DNA of 64,000 bases from CAYGLF01 sp964350945 (GTDB lineage Bacteria > Chlamydiota > Chlamydiia > Chlamydiales > JAAZZY01). The notes beneath the pieces are model-generated. The model searched no databases, was not told the origin of the DNA, and worked only from the letters and a program-made list of their open reading frames with translations. Where the stretch lies: NCBI GenBank assembly GCA_964350945.1, contig CAYGLF010000003.1, positions 206,536 through 270,535 of the forward strand. Reading direction: 5' to 3'. The translations under genes were made by a program, and so were the position numbers. Shown here in pieces: positions 52,343 through 61,298 of the stretch (position 1 is the stretch's first letter; each line of letters begins with the position of its first letter).

Positions 52343-52891
52343 CTAGTAGCCATCTTTTGGATATTTAGAAGCGTGCTGATCTATACTGGTGGCGATTTCT
52401 TGATAGTTTTTCGCTAAAGCTATTTCTAGAGCTGTCTCCCCTCTTTTGTTTCTTACGTGGGGATTTGCTTGATAGCTTATAAGGTGTTTGACACCTACAG
52501 AATTTCCTGCTCGTGCTGCGTGTATAAGTGGTGTGCAACCACTACAATCAAGAGAGTCAACAAAGGCACCACAAGCAAGCAGCATAATCAATGTGTTGTT
52601 TTCTTCGGAGGTTTTTGCTGCAAGATGCAAAATCCTCTCACCCAAACTATTATGCTTTTCAAGTTCTTCTCTTGGAATTTGACAGGGGTTAAATAAGGTA
52701 TCTCCTGCGATAATGCTATCAGGTTTGGTCGGAATAAATTCTTCTAGTTTTATTCTAAGAGATTCCTGTGCTTCAAAATGAGTTATCAAAGTACGGGTAA
52801 AACAAGCCACATCAGATGGTCTTATCCGGCTTATCGGAGTAGGAGCTCCATAAGAAGTTATTTTTGAAATGTCAAAAACAGAATTTTCCAT
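52343..52891 (-). CDS. Ankyrin-repeat protein
   Basis: 182 residues, with at least three ankyrin-like units (RILHLAAKTSEENNTLIMLL, GCTPLIHAARAGNSVGVKHL, GETALEIALAKNYQEIATSI) from about residue 80. The N-terminal 70 residues are non-repeat. It lies 186 bases upstream of the ankyrin gene at 51548 on the same strand. Confidence 0.75.
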   Translation of the reverse strand: MENSVFDISKITSYGAPTPISRIRPSDVACFTRTLITHFEAQESLRIKLEEFIPTKPDSIIAGDTLFNPCQIPREELEKHNSLGERILHLAAKTSEENNTLIMLLACGAFVDSLDCSGCTPLIHAARAGNSVGVKHLISYQANPHVRNKRGETALEIALAKNYQEIATSIDQHASKYPKDGY

Positions 52892-53178
52892 GTGTTATTT
52901 TTAACTTTAATTTCAGTAAGTCTTTTACAGTAAAAATACACAAATGTCAAAGTTTATATTCTATAATTAGCACGCTATAAGAACTTTAAATAATTACTTA
53001 ACAAATGATAATGGAGATTTTTGATGATATAAACTGCAGATGTTTTTTTTCTTTCAAAATTGATATTAACTGCTTGGTAAATAATTTTTTGTGCAAATTA
53101 ATTTTGAAAATACTAAAATTAATTTTTGTTTATTTAGAAATAAACTTTTTATGGAAATTTATACTTAAAGGATTAATT

Positions 53179-53382
53179 ATGAAGTTTTTAGATGTTTTAT
53201 GTGCTATTTTAGTCATTGTGGGTGGACTCAATTGGGGAATTATTGGGGTTAGTAACTTTAACTTAGTTGACTCATTGTTAAGTGGGATACACTTAGTAAG
53301 AGTTGCCTATATTTTGGTAGGTCTTTCGGCTATTTATCAAATTTTTTCTATTAAAGGAATCCAAAAGCGTTGGTATAGCTAG
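53179..53382 (+). CDS. DUF378-family small membrane protein
   Basis: 67 residues from the ATG at 53179 (AAAGGA before it); the frame upstream to 53005 is not family-like. It matches the DUF378 pattern: two hydrophobic helices with GGLNWGIIGVSNFNLVDSLL and VGLSAIYQIF. Function unknown. The longer 5' leader (about 170 bases) is AT-rich. Confidence 0.8.
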   Translation: MKFLDVLCAILVIVGGLNWGIIGVSNFNLVDSLLSGIHLVRVAYILVGLSAIYQIFSIKGIQKRWYS

Positions 53383-53570
53383 TAGCATGACACGTGGAGA
53401 AAGCTTCTATAGGTATTTAAAGCATTCCTTAGTAGCTTCTTTCCCTTTTAAAGAATAACTCCATTAATAGAGCCAGTTCCCATACTTTCCCCAGCTAAAA
53501 AACACTGCTTTTATGCAAAGAGTGAGTCGTTTTTTATTTTGGATATGCATACATGTTTTATACATTTTAT

Positions 53571-53750
53571 CTAGAAGTGATAACTTGTATTGTGGAACAT
53601 GAAATAATTCAGAGACTTTTTCTTAAACCTTTTCTTTACCCATTGTTTATAAAAAGAAAATTCAGGTTCAAGCCTTTCATTTTCAATAGCTAACGCCAAA
53701 TTTAAAAGACAAATCCTATGATTAAAAAGTGAGGCTTTGCCATTGAGATA
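53571..53750 (-). pseudogene. Possible 3' remnant of an unknown gene
   Basis: In the 558-base gap 53383-53940 the minus strand has a 59-codon frame (IENERLEPEFSFYKQWVKKR in the middle) with coding-like composition but no start codon. It could be the end of a decayed gene. The rest of the gap shows nothing. Confidence 0.25.
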
Positions 53751-53940
53751 TTAATCCTTGTTTATTTATTTTTTTTTCTATCCAGGTCCTACCAAGCTTG
53801 GTTATTCAAAAAATTAATAGTTAGTTTGTTTGGGGTTTATATGTCATAGGCGCTTACTAAATCTATTATGATCTTCTTTATCCACTCTTAATGTTTAAAC
53901 CGTACAATTTTCACTAAACCAAATTTAGTATTTGAGGACC

Positions 53941-55482
53941 ATGGCTTTAGAATTTTTTCCTTTGGCTCAGCCTGTGACTGATTATTCTTTATTACAGCCC
54001 TTTCAAAATCTTTCTACTGACCCATTTCAGTGTCCTATATCAAAAGAGTTAAAACAAACCTATAGCAGATTACCCGATCAACTATCTTCTTTAGTAGAAA
54101 GAGTGAAGAGAGTGTTTCTTTTATACGCTGATCCTAAAACAGATCCAAAGCATGCCTTTTCTGGAGAGACTTCTGAGTTGCAAGTAAAGCTTCTTAAAGA
54201 TGAGGGTTATGATGTACAATCTTCGTACCTTAATGATCCAAAGCATCTTTCATCGATATTAAAAATGGCTGTAAAGAGACATTTTAATGGTCAAAAGATC
54301 GATGTTTTAGTGTTATCTGCCCACGGATATCGCAGAGGAACACTTTTAAGCTCTACAAAAATGTGGGAAGTTGAACGTCTTTCAAAATACTCTAAAGATT
54401 TTAAGCATTTACACAAAAAAGCGGTGATCATTCTTAACTCTTGTTCTACTGGGGAACCCCCTTACAAAACAAGCTTTGCAGGACAGCTTAGTAAAGTTTC
54501 TAAAAGAAGAGTGATTGCACCAGAGACAATCTTTCGTGGCATGATCAGCTTAAAGCAAATATTACCAAATATTGAAAAGAGAGAGCCTATTTTAGACGTC
54601 TATTGCCAGGCAGTAAATTCTTACCAAGATGGCAACATAAACTTTAAAACAGAATCAGATATTGGATTCCTAAAAAACTGCCTGCAAAATTACGCTAAAG
54701 TTGAAAAAAAATATTCCAATCTTAAACATAGACCTCCTCTCATGCTTGCAGCTGAGCACCATCCTAGTTTTGTTAAATCGCTACTTCAAGCTGGAGCTGA
54801 TGTCAATGTAGCCAATAATAAAGGTGAAACTTCCTTGATGCTTGCCTTGCAATTTCAACCTTCTCTTGTTCAAGATTTACTAAAAGCAGGAGCTAATGTC
54901 AATGCAGCTACTTATGAGGGTTTAACACCTCTTGAGATAGCGATTCAAAACCGATCATTTCTTGTTGGAGATTTACTAAAAGCTGGGGCAAATATCAATA
55001 TGGCTTTTAAAGATAGCTTACCGCCTCTTGGGAATGCTATTAAATACCAACCTAATCTCGTCCCTGAGCTACTTCAAGCCGGAGCTGATGTGAACGCTAC
55101 TATTAAAGAGGGCGTTACTCTTCTTATGTTTGCTATTCAATATCATCCAAGTGTTGTTCAAGATTTGATTAAAGCAAAAGTAAACGTTAATACAGTCNNN
55201 NNNNNNNNNNNNNNNNNNNNNNNNNNNNNNNNNNNNNNNNNNNNNNNNNNNNNNNNNNNNNNNNNNNNNNNNNNNNNNNNNNNNNNNNNNNNNNNNNATA
55301 AAAATGGCGTGACCCCTCTCATGCTTGCTATTCAATATCAGCCAAGTGTTGTCCAGGATTTAGTTATAGCTCGAGCCAAAATTAAGGCCGTTGAATCAAG
55401 TAACGAATCACTTGTGATGCTTGCTAAAAATTACTTAATCAGTGTTTTTTATTTTTGGAAAAATGCGCTTTCTATTTTTTAA
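53941..55482 (+). CDS. Caspase-like (clan CD) domain plus ankyrin repeats, contains assembly gap
   Basis: About 513 residues from the ATG at 53941 (GAGG before it), including the gap. Residues about 55-200 resemble a caspase/CHAT fold: a strand ending in DVLVLSAHGYRRG with H128 and a strand AVIILNSCSTGE with C168, the usual His-Gly and Ser-Cys dyad positions. Residues 235 onward are at least six 33-residue ankyrin repeats, for example TSLMLALQFQPSLVQDLLKA. A secreted protease directed by ankyrin repeats is inferred. The repeat number is unknown because of the 100-N gap. Confidence 0.65.
   Translation: MALEFFPLAQPVTDYSLLQPFQNLSTDPFQCPISKELKQTYSRLPDQLSSLVERVKRVFLLYADPKTDPKHAFSGETSELQVKLLKDEGYDVQSSYLNDPKHLSSILKMAVKRHFNGQKIDVLVLSAHGYRRGTLLSSTKMWEVERLSKYSKDFKHLHKKAVIILNSCSTGEPPYKTSFAGQLSKVSKRRVIAPETIFRGMISLKQILPNIEKREPILDVYCQAVNSYQDGNINFKTESDIGFLKNCLQNYAKVEKKYSNLKHRPPLMLAAEHHPSFVKSLLQAGADVNVANNKGETSLMLALQFQPSLVQDLLKAGANVNAATYEGLTPLEIAIQNRSFLVGDLLKAGANINMAFKDSLPPLGNAIKYQPNLVPELLQAGADVNATIKEGVTLLMFAIQYHPSVVQDLIKAKVNVNTVXXXXXXXXXXXXXXXXXXXXXXXXXXXXXXXXXXKNGVTPLMLAIQYQPSVVQDLVIARAKIKAVESSNESLVMLAKNYLISVFYFWKNALSIF
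55198..55297. other. Assembly gap (100 N)
   Basis: A run of exactly 100 N inside the ankyrin repeats. The repeat phase before and after the gap continues, so the true missing length is probably zero or a multiple of 99 bases; 100 is likely a placeholder. Confidence 0.99.
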
Positions 55483-55619
55483 TATACTCTTAAAATTTCA
55501 TAGGTTGGCTTGCTTTTGATTAATAATTTGCAATATAAAATTGGATCATCATCAGATTTTTTACTGAGTTTATTCGCTAAAAGGTCAAAATATATTCAGA
55601 ATGTCACTGAATATTAAAA

Positions 55620-56108
55620 TTACACTACGTCGTATGTTATGGGGAGAATAGACTTTTTTACCGTGCCAAAGTCATTATCGCCATATTCAACCAAAAAATC
55701 ACCCGGTTCACCATGTAAAAGATCGTCTGACCAAGATACTTTCACGTCAAAATTATCACTCATTTGCCTTACATAAACTACCGCTGCTTTCTTGGTAGCT
55801 TGTCCTATGTTTAAATCTTTATCATAGTGTAGAACGCGATATGTTTTATCAAATGCGGATCTTTTGATAGGCCAATGCTCACCTTGAACTCCGGTCATGA
55901 CGGCATCACCTTTTTCACAATGAACTGTGCCTTCGAGTGTGTCTATGGCTGATGCGTGTTCAGAGAATTTAAATGTAAGCTCAAGATCAGGCTTCTTACA
56001 GGCTCTAAAAGAGCCTGGGAGGCGACTTAACCTAAAACTGGGGTCGGTTCCAAACGTTCTGGTTTCTACTACTGAATTTTGGGCACCGTGTGAAGCTGTA
56101 GTTAACAT
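55620..56108 (-). CDS. PGDYG-like protein with a duplicated motif
   Basis: 162 residues. Two related segments occur: GDAVMTGVQGEHWPIKRSAF followed by DKTYRV, and PGDFLVEYGDNDFGTVKKSI followed by LPITYDVV. This pattern (GDxxxTGxxGExWPI-F-xx-Y and PGDxLVxYGxxDYG) is that of PGDYG-type proteins. Their function is not known. It is a soluble single-gene unit; the 243-base gap after it (56109-56351) is AT-rich with nothing evident. Confidence 0.5.
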   Translation of the reverse strand: MLTTASHGAQNSVVETRTFGTDPSFRLSRLPGSFRACKKPDLELTFKFSEHASAIDTLEGTVHCEKGDAVMTGVQGEHWPIKRSAFDKTYRVLHYDKDLNIGQATKKAAVVYVRQMSDNFDVKVSWSDDLLHGEPGDFLVEYGDNDFGTVKKSILPITYDVV

Positions 56109-56351
56109 TCCAGGTCTCCTTTTTTATATTCATTACATAGCCGCTAATTAACGCAGACATATTTTAACGACTGAGCATTTATTGTACAATGGTGATTAAT
56201 ATAACTCATCAGCATCCATCTCTACTTCAAAAATCATTAAACAAAATCTAATTTTTGCAATTGAATTGCCGATTTATGCTTGATCTATTGCAAATATTGA
56301 AAAACAGCTTTAAATTAGCGGTTGTTAAAATAATTTTTATATGGAAGAGGG

Positions 56352-57596
56352 ATGATTTCACTTGCTAATTCTCTCAGAGTATTTGATTTCAGCACCTTTT
56401 TAAATTTTGAAAAAGGAAGCATTGATAAGTCTTTTTCAAAGCAGTTTTACTCGAGCTTATCCCCTACTATTGTCAACATTTTTCAAACACAAGTGCCTAC
56501 TTTATATCAGCTCAAAGGCTCTTGTATCCAATATATGAATGTAAGTTATCCCATAACTGTAAAGATGCAAAAAGCTTACACTAAGTGGATGGAAAAACTT
56601 TTTGTTCTAGGAAAATCCACAGATTACATAGAAGACGGTTACTACAACCCCCACTGGAAAGGAGAATATTCTTTCTCTCATTATCAATGGAGATTCGAAG
56701 AAAATGAACAAAAAGCAACTGACCTAAGTTTAGAGAAAGTCCTCGCTAATGCTGAGGTCGTTCAACACGACGCCACCGAAGAGAATAGGCCTAGGGCTGC
56801 TTCTATTAGTTTTGACTTAATAAATATTTTCACAAACCCTTTTTCATTCATTGAAAAGCTGCAGCAGCTATCCTCAGAGGATTTTAGGTATTCTGAAATT
56901 CGCGACTATCTAGTCGCTTACAAGCCAAATTCATCAAAGAGCATTACCATGAAAAAAGTTGCTTATAAAAATTCTGCGCCAATAATTATTAAAACTTTAC
57001 GATCATTTTTGACCTTAGCAAATAAACTTGAGATAGCTCTAATCATGGGTAATAGCAAATTAGCTCTCAAAATTATTATCGCAAACATTGCATCGTTTCC
57101 TCCCCCAAGAGAAGATCAAGAACGTAATGCTGCTCAGCTAGCTGCGGAGTTTGGAGACCTTAAAATTTTAAACTATATTCTATCACACCCACAACCATCT
57201 ATTAGAGGACAGTTAGTTGAGCCTGCATTCGATAGTTTGTTTAGAGGAATACCTAGCACCCTTAATCTCGCTCATCTAGTAGTTATCAAAGGCCAGACAC
57301 ATGTTTTAGATTGGTTAGAAAACAACCCAGATCTAGTCAATCAAATTTTTTCTCAAACTTCTTTAAGAATTTTTGGTGATTGTCAAATAGGAGTCATAGC
57401 AGCTGCATTTGGGCAGGTTGCTATTTTAGAATGGATTGAGACTCATCAGAATTCTCACATTCGTAATTTATTGTTTCAACCCAGTCAATATGGGTATAAT
57501 CTAGTAGATGTTGCAAAAATAACAGGACAAAGCAATGTGTTACAATGGGTCCAAAATCATCCTAGGAAAGATGTTAGGGAAATGCTTGCACCCTAA
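56352..57596 (+). CDS. Protein with C-terminal ankyrin-like repeats
   Basis: 414 residues. The N-terminal 210 residues are unrecognised and helical. From about 250 the protein has four divergent 35-40-residue units of the form AAxFGxxxILxWIxxHxxxxIRxxL (NAAQLAAEFGDLKILNYILS, IGVIAAAFGQVAILEWIETH, NLVDVAKITGQSNVLQWVQN). These look like degenerate ankyrin repeats. No signal peptide. Confidence 0.65.
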   Translation: MISLANSLRVFDFSTFLNFEKGSIDKSFSKQFYSSLSPTIVNIFQTQVPTLYQLKGSCIQYMNVSYPITVKMQKAYTKWMEKLFVLGKSTDYIEDGYYNPHWKGEYSFSHYQWRFEENEQKATDLSLEKVLANAEVVQHDATEENRPRAASISFDLINIFTNPFSFIEKLQQLSSEDFRYSEIRDYLVAYKPNSSKSITMKKVAYKNSAPIIIKTLRSFLTLANKLEIALIMGNSKLALKIIIANIASFPPPREDQERNAAQLAAEFGDLKILNYILSHPQPSIRGQLVEPAFDSLFRGIPSTLNLAHLVVIKGQTHVLDWLENNPDLVNQIFSQTSLRIFGDCQIGVIAAAFGQVAILEWIETHQNSHIRNLLFQPSQYGYNLVDVAKITGQSNVLQWVQNHPRKDVREMLAP

Positions 57597-57717
57597 ACAA
57601 ATCATTTTGAGTTAATATTTAACCGTTACTGGTTGACAAAATGTGTGAAAATTATCTAAATGTAACGAAAACGTGCACTATGCATTTAGATGCACACTAA
57701 GTTAAGAGTTTAGTGCT

Positions 57718-58509
57718 ATGAAGTTTGAAAAAAAAGTAGTTGTGATTACAGGTGGAAATAGTGGTATTGGAAGAGCCATAGCACAGGAGTTTGTCAAAGA
57801 GGGAGCTCAAGTTGTTATTCTAGGTCGAAATTTAGAAACTCTTAATGAGACTGCTTCTCAGTTGGGTTCATTTTGTCGAGCTATACAAATCGATGTTACA
57901 AAGGTTTCTGAAATAGAAAAGACTTTTGAAAAAATTGCTTCATATCACCCAAAAATTGATGTTTTGGTTTTAGGCGCAGGGATTCTTAAAGCGGATGGTC
58001 CCACTCAAAACGTCCAAGAAAAGGATTTTGATCAAGTGGTTGCTACCAATTTCAAAGGCCCTTACTTTACTTTTCAAAAAGCAATCCCCTATTTAAACGA
58101 TAGGGCATCCATCATTTCTATTTCCTCGATGGCTGCTCAAATGGGAATTGAAGGGCTTGGCATTTATGGAGCTACAAAAGCTGCTCTTGATCGATTAACG
58201 ATTGCTTTTTCTGCCGAGTTCTTACTTGCAAAAGGCTGGCGATTTAACATGATATCTCCAGGCTATACTAAAACACATCTTCTAGATCCAAAGCTCAGAG
58301 AAGACCCTAACTTTTTCAAACGTACCGAGAAAGTCATCCCTCAAAGACGAATTGCTGAACCGATTGAGGTTGCTCGATGTGCTTTGTTCTTAGCATCGAG
58401 TGAAGCTTCATATATATGTAACGCAAATATTTTGATTGATGGAGGAATGAGCACTATTTATCCTCTAAATGAATTGAAAGCATATGCAGCAAGTAAACCT
58501 GGGCGTTAG
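57718..58509 (+). CDS. Short-chain dehydrogenase/reductase
   Basis: 263 residues. The cofactor motif VVITGGNSGIGRAIAQ, the catalytic Ser in SISSMAAQ and Tyr/Lys in YGATKAA are all intact, and the C-terminus IDGGMSTIYP is typical of classical SDRs. The Arg after the first strand (LGRN) suggests NADP(H). The substrate is unknown. It has no cotranscribed neighbour. A TTGACA at 57633 lacks a well-spaced -10. Confidence 0.87.
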   Translation: MKFEKKVVVITGGNSGIGRAIAQEFVKEGAQVVILGRNLETLNETASQLGSFCRAIQIDVTKVSEIEKTFEKIASYHPKIDVLVLGAGILKADGPTQNVQEKDFDQVVATNFKGPYFTFQKAIPYLNDRASIISISSMAAQMGIEGLGIYGATKAALDRLTIAFSAEFLLAKGWRFNMISPGYTKTHLLDPKLREDPNFFKRTEKVIPQRRIAEPIEVARCALFLASSEASYICNANILIDGGMSTIYPLNELKAYAASKPGR

Positions 58510-58769
58510 TCATTAACTGAAGCTATTTTTGAGGCCAATTTATTCCTCAACTCTTGATCCTAGAACCCGGCTGCTCATATTATCAAATGTTCTCCAAGGC
58601 AAGTGCTTGGCTATAGCAACAAGACCCACAACAGGATTAGCGCATCCCTCTACATATCCACAGAGCCAACAGGAGCTCTTGTAACGACTTTTCTAGCTAA
58701 ATTGTCACCAAAAATACTTGATAGCTTCATAAAACGTCCCCCACTTAAACACGCCGAAAAGAAATTCAT
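58506..58769 (-). pseudogene. Frameshifted gene remnant
   Basis: On the minus strand pieces of one protein can be joined across at least two frames: MKLSSIFGDNLARKVVTRAP, GCANPVVGLVAIAKHLPWRT and SRVLGSRVEELRNKLASKIA. The last piece ends with TAA at 58506-58508, overlapping the SDR stop codon. I do not recognise the family. A perfect 15-base inverted copy of part of it lies at 58808-58822. Confidence 0.35.
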
Positions 58770-58822
58770 AGTGAAGGATAAGAATTATTTTTCTCAGGTT
58801 AACTAACTGCTATAGCCAAGCA
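58604..58822. repeat. 15-bp inverted repeat pair
   Basis: TGCTTGGCTATAGCA at 58604-58618 and its exact reverse complement at 58808-58822 enclose 189 bases. They could be the ends of a small element or a local inverted duplication in decaying DNA. Confidence 0.6.
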
Positions 58823-58924
58823 TAAAAAATTATTTTTTATTTCCTTGCCTCTAAGAAAATCAAATCTTAACGTAAAAGCCTATCTTTCTCTAAAGGATTT
58901 TTTCTAGTAGAATAGCTAGTACAT

Positions 58925-59127
58925 GGGGTTTGAAGCCCAACGGGACCAAAACGTACGCTAAGAGCTAAGAATTATCCCTTAACCTTTTGTTTATTAACTG
59001 ATTAAAATAAAAGCCTTTTTAGAAGGTTTAACGGTATTATCTTGCAAAGCGGAGACCCATAACATGGTAATACTAAGTGTTCAAATTTACCTGCCGTACA
59101 CTTTCGTCCCATTGGGCTTCAAATCCC
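58925..59127. mobile_element. 203-bp miniature element bounded by Tn3-type 38-bp inverted repeats
   Basis: The left end 58925-58962 starts GGGGTTTGAAGCCCAACGGG and the right end 59090-59127, read inward, starts GGGATTTGAAGCCCAATGGG. The 38-bp length, GGGG start and internal GGGAC-x-AAA match Tn3-family terminal repeats. The 127-bp interior has no gene. Flanking 5-mers (tacat and tattc) do not match, so no target duplication is visible. It sits exactly where the tnpA reading is cut. Confidence 0.7.
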
Positions 59128-60759
59128 TATTCTATACGGACTTTATTATTTGTGTTAAAGTTTGAATTTGCAGAAAAATATGCCTCATCCAATTCTTTAG
59201 ATAGGTCTTGTATAGTTTCGTTAGCTTTTAAAGAGTGACCAAGGGTTCTAGTTACTTGATGTTTAATAGTTTCCCATTCGGATCCTTGTAAAAGTTTTTT
59301 TCGAGAATCTCCCCATCGAGCACTAGACTCAACGTAAATATCTCGGCGGCGCAATTTATCTTGAATTTGTTCCAAAACACATAATGTATATCCTCTTTTG
59401 CTTGAAAGAGAATCCTCTGAGTTAATCATCTTTTTCCATGATTTAGTGATAACGCCTAAAGGCGCATCTTTTAATTTCCATTTATTTCCTCTTCGTAGAG
59501 ATCTGAAATATTCCATTGCATTGTTTAGTTCTTCTCCTGCTAGAGAAGAACTAAACTCAATATACTCTAAAAGATGAGGCAAAAAACGACAGACCTTTCT
59601 ATACTGCTCTAGCATTTCTTGATAGATGTTATCACCTGGTTCTCTGGCTAGTTCGTTGATGGTTGCAATCGATTGAGAGAGCCATTCTTTTGAAACTTTT
59701 GAATAAATTGTTTCACGCAAGGTCTCTGCATCATAGTCGTCATTTATTATAATTGTACAAGCCCTTGCCAATGCCAGAGCCACCTTGTCTAGATCTTTCA
59801 ACGTCCTTAAACGTTTCTTTTGTCTAAGCTTCTTGCCTCTTTCGAAATATTTGTAATAAGATGGTCAAGAACGTCTAAAGCATCATCAAGGGCAATGATT
59901 TCAAAACTTTTAACAAATGCCACTAATGTGGCAATACGTCGTCTTTTGGCATTCTAGCTATTTTATGCATAGAGGCTATTGCAGCATATCGAGCCAGACT
60001 TTTTAATCGTACCGGAGGAATATTTTCAAAATTAAGCTTATGGATACCAAAGGCATGAAGTTCGTTATAACGTTCTATTGCTGCATTAAAAGAAGGGGCG
60101 CTGGCGTGTCGAGGCTCCTGACGAAAATAATCAAATTTAGACGTTCTGCAGCTCTCCTCAACCTGTAAAATTGCATCTAATTTATATTTCTGTAGGTCAT
60201 CAGGCAGTCTAAACAACTTCTTCCACAGTCGCTGAGCTGCCCGGTCTCGAATTTCAGAAATAAGACCTGATAAAGTTGTGATTCCTGGCAAAAGCACCTT
60301 TTGCCTCATAAGCCATGCCGTAGCAAAGTCAAACATAAGACTAGGCCTTTCATTGCTTAACCATGCTCGGGCATAAAGCAAACGAATTAAATGAAACCTC
60401 CAAGATCTCGAGTTAAATTCACTATACCCATAATATTCTTGTATCTCTAGACAGTGCTCATAACGGGTAGATTTACGTTCCATATAAGATTGCAAGGATC
60501 CAATATCCTCAACTCCTATTTGTTTCGAAATAAAAATGACAGCCCCATTGGGAACATCTGTTGGGTTTGGTAAAAATGTTTCTAAAAACCTCACTGTTGA
60601 GAGTTGAAGAGCAAAGCCTAGGCGATTATGGTCTCTTCGTCTTTTGTTAACCAGTGCTCGGTCAAGATCATCTAAGTGAAAATATTTAGCGAGTTGAATT
60701 CTATTTGGTTCACCATAAAACTTTCCATAGCGACTCTTGTGATCGTCAGCGAGAAATTC
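59128..60759 (-). pseudogene. tnpA: Tn3-family transposase tnpA, frameshifted and truncated
   Basis: Reading right to left, three frames together follow a Tn3 TnpA: RYGKFYGEPNRIQLAKYFHL and TVRFLETFLPNPTDVP at the N-terminus, then ATLVAFVKSFEIIALDDALD in a second frame at about 59810-59925, then KKLRQKKRLRTLKDLDKVAL to RRRDIYVESSARWGDSRKKL in a third. Frame changes lie near 59925 and 59830. The protein breaks off at NKVRIE, directly at the 203-bp element, so the whole catalytic DDE domain is missing. The initiator end near 60759 is also damaged. Confidence 0.8.
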
Positions 60760-60764
60760 TATAT

Positions 60765-61197
60765 GTTCGTCCGAGCGATGCGATAGTAATTACAGAGCTT
60801 AGCAGAATGACTCGCTCACTAATGCACCTTTTGGAAACCATTAAATTGTTAGAGGAAAAAAATGTTGAATCTAATTTCTCTCCGAGAAAATATCAATACT
60901 GATACGGTGACAGGTCGCTGCTTTTTATCTATTATGGGAGCCCTATATCAAATGGAGCGAGAGCTAAGAGCCGAAAGAGCAGCAGCTGGGCGTTCCGCAG
61001 CGAAAGCAAGGGGTAAAAGTGGAGGGCGACCGAAAATTCCCCTAGAAAAATTAGAAGACGCTAGAATCCTTTATGAAAATTCAGATAAAACTGCCAAAGA
61101 GATTTGCCAGAGCACAGGCATTAGTAGGCGTACATTATTTTCATATCTAGCTAAACATAATAAACTCTTTCATAAAACTTTTAAGGGCTCCAATTAG
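60765..61197 (+). pseudogene. tnpR: Tn3-type serine resolvase tnpR, 5'-truncated and frameshifted
   Basis: The frame RPSDAIVITELSRMTRSLMH and LLETIKLLEEKNVE is followed, after a frame change near 60865, by LISLRENINTDTVTGRCFLS, GALYQMERELRAERAAAGRS and a C-terminal helix-turn-helix (AKEICQSTGISRRTLFSYL). The first about 60 residues with the catalytic Ser are absent. The gene is divergent from tnpA and their 5' ends now abut, so the res region was lost. Confidence 0.78.
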
Positions 61198-61298
61198 ATT
61201 GAAATTTCTGTTTAATTTTACATAGATGAAGTTTTGCTTGTAGGCAATACATTGAATTATTAAAATTTTGTTAATTCAACTTTTGTGGGGAAACTAAA

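Noticed and set aside
58603..58806. 67-residue plus-strand frame
   Set aside because: It is antisense to a better-supported degraded gene on the minus strand and lacks a ribosome site.
58920..59132. Target-site duplication around the miniature Tn3-like element
   Set aside because: The flanking 5-mers tacat and tattc differ, so no recent clean insertion is shown.
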